6,849 nt of DNA from Thiotrichaceae bacterium (GTDB lineage Bacteria; Pseudomonadota; Gammaproteobacteria; Thiotrichales; Thiotrichaceae): contig JALVFC010000534.1 of the NCBI GenBank assembly GCA_027030285.1, positions 1-6,849 of the forward strand, read 5' to 3'. The stretch's first letter is position 1; the number at the start of each line of letters is the position of its first letter. Both the position numbers and the translations under genes were made by a program. Of this stretch, positions 6,235 to 6,849 are shown piece after piece. The notes beneath the pieces were generated by a model. That model saw only the letters and a program-made list of their open reading frames with translations, was not told the DNA's origin and ran no database searches.

Positions 6235-6849
6235 TTTGCTTTTGCTTCTGTACTTGTTCCTGCATTTTTACACGCAGAAAATGTGAGCGGCTTTCTGCTT
6301 CAATAAAGACTTTTTTAACGACAGGAAAACGCTCCTTGATACGCATTTCCAGCACAGCTATGGCACGCTCTACCTGGTCTGAGTCAATGCCGGAGGCAAA
6401 ATCTGCACTGATATTAACAAGCAAAAACTCGGGTCCCATATGCATGGTTAGTGCCTCGTTGACCGTTTCTATTTCATCTATTTCATCAACCAGTTCATTA
6501 ATCCCCTGGCGGATGGGCAGGTTGGCACTTTCGCCTATAAGCAGGCTCTTGGTTTCAATAGCCATCCAGGTTGCCGTCACCGCCAGGATCAGACCAATAA
6601 TGACTGAGGCGATACCATCGAAGATATAGTTTCCCGTCAGTTGAGCCAGCAATACGCCTGCAAAGGCTACCAGTAGTCCCAGCATGGCTGCACCATCTTC
6701 AAACAGTACCAGAAATATAGATGGGTCTTTGCCGGTATGCACGGCTTCGATATAGCCAAGCTTGCCCTTGGCTGTCTTGAATTCACGCACGGCAAATAGC
6801 AGGGAGCCACCTTCAAACAGCATTGCCAGACCTAGGACTATATAGTTGA
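6227..6849 (-). CDS. Cation diffusion facilitator (CDF) family transporter, C-terminal part, cut by the window edge
   Basis: Inner-membrane divalent metal cation transporter, probably proton-coupled efflux; the metal cannot be told from sequence. The frame is open to base 6849, leaving 206 visible residues of an expected 300 or so, with the first two membrane helices and the true start off-window. Counting from the edge: 2-20 is a membrane helix (YIVLGLAMLFEGGSLLF), 43-70 and 75-97 are two more (FLVLFEDGAAMLGLLVAF; IFDGIASVIIGLILAV), then SLLIGE (101-106) and a cytoplasmic ferredoxin-like domain (about 110-188), ending in a Q/K-rich tail. D51 and D77 sit where other CDFs have conserved membrane acids. 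The position of the usual histidine (HxxxD) is V47, with E50 next to D51, resembling the ZnT9-like branch (assigned from memory). An internal ATG at 6823 falls inside a membrane helix, so it is not the start. The gene overlaps ycaO by 8 bp. Confidence 0.9.
   Translation of the reverse strand, partial: NYIVLGLAMLFEGGSLLFAVREFKTAKGKLGYIEAVHTGKDPSIFLVLFEDGAAMLGLLVAFAGVLLAQLTGNYIFDGIASVIIGLILAVTATWMAIETKSLLIGESANLPIRQGINELVDEIDEIETVNEALTMHMGPEFLLVNISADFASGIDSDQVERAIAVLEMRIKERFPVVKKVFIEAESRSHFLRVKMQEQVQKQKQSD

Noticed and set aside
6057..6629. 190-residue plus-strand open frame across the CDF-ycaO junction
   Set aside because: It runs antisense to two clearly conserved genes, is low-complexity in composition (Ser/Ile rich) and shows no family features; a shadow frame.

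Overview
The window reads as a stretch of gammaproteobacterial chromosome of moderate, slightly AT-leaning base composition. Three things point that way: a SucC that matches Escherichia coli SucC residue for residue at its ATP-grasp landmarks, a PP0621-pilS-pilR type IV pilus regulatory cluster, and a YcaO of the E. coli type (RimO-linked, not the peptide-cyclodehydratase type). The genus cannot be assigned from the sequence. No mobile elements, CRISPR arrays, tRNA or rRNA genes are visible, and coding density is high: no gene-free stretch exceeds about 120 bases.

Layout, left to right. Positions 1-675 hold the 5' part of sucC on the minus strand, running off the left edge. A 42-bp gap separates it from a divergent plus-strand cluster: a 75-residue membrane-anchored putative zinc-binding protein (PP0621 family, 718-945), the sensor kinase pilS (909-2549) and its response regulator pilR (2588-4009). 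The cluster ends in one and perhaps two hairpin-plus-T-run terminators (3997-4052). Next comes a plus-strand orphan of 124 residues (4127-4501), a small membrane protein I do not recognise. It meets the convergent minus-strand ycaO (4507-6234) with only 5 bp between the stop codons, and a terminator for ycaO covers this junction (4500-4521). ycaO starts inside the end of a cation diffusion facilitator (CDF) gene (6227-6849, 5' end beyond the right edge); the two overlap by 8 bp and look like one operon.

Functionally there are three units. SucC is the ADP-binding beta chain of succinyl-CoA synthetase (TCA cycle), here the first gene after a divergent start. PilS and PilR are a membrane histidine kinase and a sigma-54-dependent activator, which in other bacteria control the major pilin gene pilA; no pilA or sigma-54 promoter is visible here, so the target lies elsewhere. 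The CDF transporter and YcaO are translationally coupled, pairing metal-ion transport with a YcaO ATPase associated with methylthiolation of ribosomal protein S12.

Most of the window is ordinary core genome. The points worth a second look are the start of pilS (TTG inside the upstream gene, versus an ATG in another frame joined through a T6 run), the coupled CDF-ycaO pair with a non-canonical CDF metal site, the small zinc-ribbon protein tied to pilSR, and the unrecognised membrane protein. I found no convincing undescribed multi-gene system.
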